A stretch of 64,000 nucleotides of DNA. It comes from CAYWWY01 sp964462525 (GTDB lineage Bacteria; Thermotogota; Thermotogae; MWEM01). Made by a program: the position numbers and the translations under genes. Below, piece by piece: positions 62,394-64,000 of this stretch. Position 1 is the stretch's first letter, and each line of letters starts with the position of its first letter. The stretch is from contig CAYWWY010000004.1 in the NCBI GenBank assembly GCA_964462525.1, positions 184,835-248,834 of the forward strand. Direction: 5' to 3'. The notes below the pieces were generated by a model that saw only the letters and a list, made by a program, of their open reading frames with translations, searched no databases and had not been told where the DNA came from.

Positions 62394-63650
62394 TTATTTT
62401 CCCAACCGTTTCATCAGGGGTTCGAACCATTGTGAAAGAGCATCCTGAGCCCTTTGAGCCAATTCTTCGGGTGTGATTCGCCCAGCAAACATTTCCTGCA
62501 TTCCCGGACTCAACACACCATCATACAACGATGGGTTCCCGACGACAAACTCTGATCCGACCCAATATACATACGGAGAAGCATGGTTTTCGGCGATATA
62601 ATTCGCTTCCATCAAGATCGGATCGTCAGGCATCTGAGCTCCCATGACTCCGGGGATGTTGGTTGTGATGTTGCTGAAGATCGTTCCGAACTTGGGTGTC
62701 GCCGTAATTTCGAGAACTTTCATCGCTGCTTCCGGGTTCCGAGAATTGGAGGTGAGCGAGATCATTCCATCCATATATACATAGGCATACGGTTCTTGGT
62801 CTTCACGGAGCGGCGGGACCATGAAGTATCCTACGTTGATATCGGGATTCAATTCTCTCCACATCTGCATACCCCATACTCCATAGAAGACCATAGCGGC
62901 ATCCTCGAAGGCGAAGGCGGCATTCATATCGTTGGAATCATTGCCCATAAAACCGGGTTGGAAATAGACCTTCAGGTCATTCATCAGTTTCTGAAGGTGA
63001 ATCCAATCAGGATCCAGAAAATCTCTCTTCCCTTCGGCCAACTCTTTGATCCATTCCGGCCCCAAAATGCTTACTCCGGTCATGGCATGCTGCATGGTCA
63101 GTGTCCACGCTTCTCGCCCCATGATAAAAAACGGATTGATTCCGTTCTTTTTGAGGATCTCAGAAACCTGAATGAGTTCATCCCACGTTCGTGGTTCTTC
63201 CAGACCATACCGGTCAAACATGTCTTTGTTGTAGAAGATCCCCACTACCTGAACGGCAAAAGGCACACCATACACACGTCCATCAAGGGTCGCGTTGGAG
63301 ATTACTCCATCCGCGAAGTTGGAAAAGTCGATCCTGTCCTCCAACGGGAGAACAAGACCTGATGTCACCAATCCTTCTGTTCTTCCACCGGGGAGCCTAC
63401 GCGTATAAGCAATGTCCGGTCCTTGACCCCCTTGAAGAGCCATAACCATCTTTGCATCGTATTCTGTTGGAAGAAAGGCATGGAAACTTAGTTGAACTCC
63501 AGCATTCTGCTGGTCAAGAATCTTTTGGACCTCTTCCCAGACAGCAGCGTCCTGGGTGCGCCAACTCCAAATTTCTACCGTTGTTCGCGCCAACCCAATG
63601 CCCATCACCAACATGAACAAGACTCCCACTGTTAAGAGCTTTCTTACCAT
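62394..63650 (-). CDS. Sugar ABC substrate-binding protein (family 1)
   Basis: A 418-residue extracellular binding protein of family 1. The signal peptide covers about 20 residues (LLTVGVLFMLVMGIGLA) and has no lipobox Cys. Typical segments: VEIWSWRTQDAAVWEEV, ALQGGQGPDIAYTRRLPGG, GLVLPLEDRIDFSNF, YGVPFAVQVVGIFYNKDMFDRYGL. It delivers a sugar to the permeases encoded downstream. ATG 63650 follows AAAGGAGGGATCATC. Ligand unknown. Confidence 0.92.
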   Translation of the reverse strand: MVRKLLTVGVLFMLVMGIGLARTTVEIWSWRTQDAAVWEEVQKILDQQNAGVQLSFHAFLPTEYDAKMVMALQGGQGPDIAYTRRLPGGRTEGLVTSGLVLPLEDRIDFSNFADGVISNATLDGRVYGVPFAVQVVGIFYNKDMFDRYGLEEPRTWDELIQVSEILKKNGINPFFIMGREAWTLTMQHAMTGVSILGPEWIKELAEGKRDFLDPDWIHLQKLMNDLKVYFQPGFMGNDSNDMNAAFAFEDAAMVFYGVWGMQMWRELNPDINVGYFMVPPLREDQEPYAYVYMDGMISLTSNSRNPEAAMKVLEITATPKFGTIFSNITTNIPGVMGAQMPDDPILMEANYIAENHASPYVYWVGSEFVVGNPSLYDGVLSPGMQEMFAGRITPEELAQRAQDALSQWFEPLMKRLGK

Positions 63651-63700
63651 GATGATCCCTCCTTTTCAGATCGAAAATCGTACCTTCAATACGGTATTTG

Positions 63701-63706
63701 ATTGTA
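63701..63706 (-). promoter_or_regulatory. Extended -10 promoter of the sugar ABC unit
   Basis: TGGTACAAT on the minus strand fits the extended -10 pattern, about 51 bases before ATG 63650; -35 weak. Confidence 0.5.
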
Positions 63707-63953
63707 CCATATGACGAAAAAAAAGAACAAGCCTAGCCTACAGCACTTTTTTCCCTCATAGGTAGGATTAGGAGAAAAAACCTCATCATAACTCTCGAAT
63801 TTGTAGTTATGTCTGTACAAATGATCAATTCATTTCTGCTGATAAGACCTCTTCAACACCAAACCCATAAATGCTACTCCATATCCTAGGGCAGACCCCT
63901 CCGAAAGAGGAGTTTGCAAAGGAATTTACGCATTGGAACCGGCAACTGGCAAC

Positions 63954-63980
63954 AAAAAGGCAGCCAAAAATGGCTGCCTT
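63954..63980 (-). terminator. Terminator of a minus-strand gene beyond the window
   Basis: On the minus strand stem AAGGCAGCC, loop ATTTTT, stem GGCTGCCTT followed by TTT. It should end a transcript entering from beyond 64000. Confidence 0.8.
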
Positions 63981-64000
63981 GGAAACCGAGCCCCCGGGCG

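Larger units (their letters stand above)
63651..64000. other. Gene-free end region
   Basis: About 350 bases with no credible gene. It holds the promoter of the sugar-binding protein (63701-63706) and, near the edge, a minus-strand terminator (63954-63980). Confidence 0.6.

Noticed and set aside
62405..62425. tRNA T-arm-like GGGTTCGAACC sequence
   Set aside because: It lies within the coding end of the sugar-binding protein and has no acceptor or anticodon stem around it.
1..64000. CRISPR array, phage or integrative element
   Set aside because: No regularly spaced repeats, integrase, transposase or attachment-site pattern was seen; genes read as ordinary chromosomal operons.

Overview
The window looks like one contiguous, gene-dense chromosomal segment of an anaerobic, fermentative bacterium with a two-membrane envelope. 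The strongest lineage clue is a 60-residue single-cluster ferredoxin with the length, cysteine spacing and extra disulfide pair of Thermotoga-type ferredoxins. A pyrophosphate-type phosphofructokinase, tilS directly beside ftsH, an Asp23-like/FakA pair and ABC importers without local ATPases agree with a Thermotogota-like organism. There is no 16S rRNA here, and another anaerobic diderm phylum (for example Atribacterota) cannot be excluded. LptB, a Skp/OmpH-like chaperone and a small outer-membrane barrel argue for an outer membrane. No IS element, phage, integrase or CRISPR array was seen.

Region 1 (1-9327, minus strand) is a surface-sugar locus centred on a pseudaminic-acid-type synthase: CapD/WbpM-like dehydratase, SDR epimerase, PseI, two different formyltransferases, a PIG-L deacetylase, an aldo/keto reductase, a fused acetyltransferase-cytidylyltransferase, and a class III aminotransferase cut by the window edge. 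It probably makes a CMP-activated, N-acylated or N-formylated nonulosonic-acid-like sugar. Region 2 (9430-20650) is signalling: a REC-GGDEF diguanylate cyclase overlapping a hybrid kinase with an HPt domain, an orphan sensor kinase, a PrpA-like phosphatase and a 1555-residue PAS/GAF hybrid kinase.

Region 3 (20749-28062) holds a PflA-like radical SAM enzyme, an exported phosphoesterase, leuS and small unknown genes, several with their own extended -10 promoters. Region 4 (28111-46325, plus strand) is a very long run of closely spaced or overlapping genes: sensor kinase and HDOD protein; PPi-PFK; AMMECR1 and its radical SAM partner; an ApbE/NusG-II/Gx trio resembling the flavinylation and EetA/EetB part of flavin-based electron-transfer loci; Maf; RadC; a TPR-like protein; a degenerate NadC-like protein; TsaB; Asp23-like protein; FakA; a tandem-HhH ComEA-like protein; Skp-like protein; LptB; and a translationally coupled trio of TIGR00725-like protein, opine-dehydrogenase-family protein and a cobalamin-binding mutase-like protein. 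That trio is my best candidate for an undescribed pathway.

Region 5 (46286-53713, minus) has uppP, purine nucleoside phosphorylase, a lipoprotein, a small barrel protein, ftsH, tilS and a tRNA-Thr(CGU) that forms the leader of the tilS transcript. Region 6 (53800-56790) has the ferredoxin with a clear terminator, an M18 aminopeptidase, a polyprenyl-phosphate sugar transferase and a GNAT enzyme. Region 7 (56873-64000, minus) has a peptide-type ABC importer (two permeases and a binding protein) and a sugar-type ABC importer (binding protein, an internal terminator, then two permeases), both lacking ATPase genes in the window. Start codons were often moved inward to the first codon with a good Shine-Dalgarno site; TTG and GTG starts are common.
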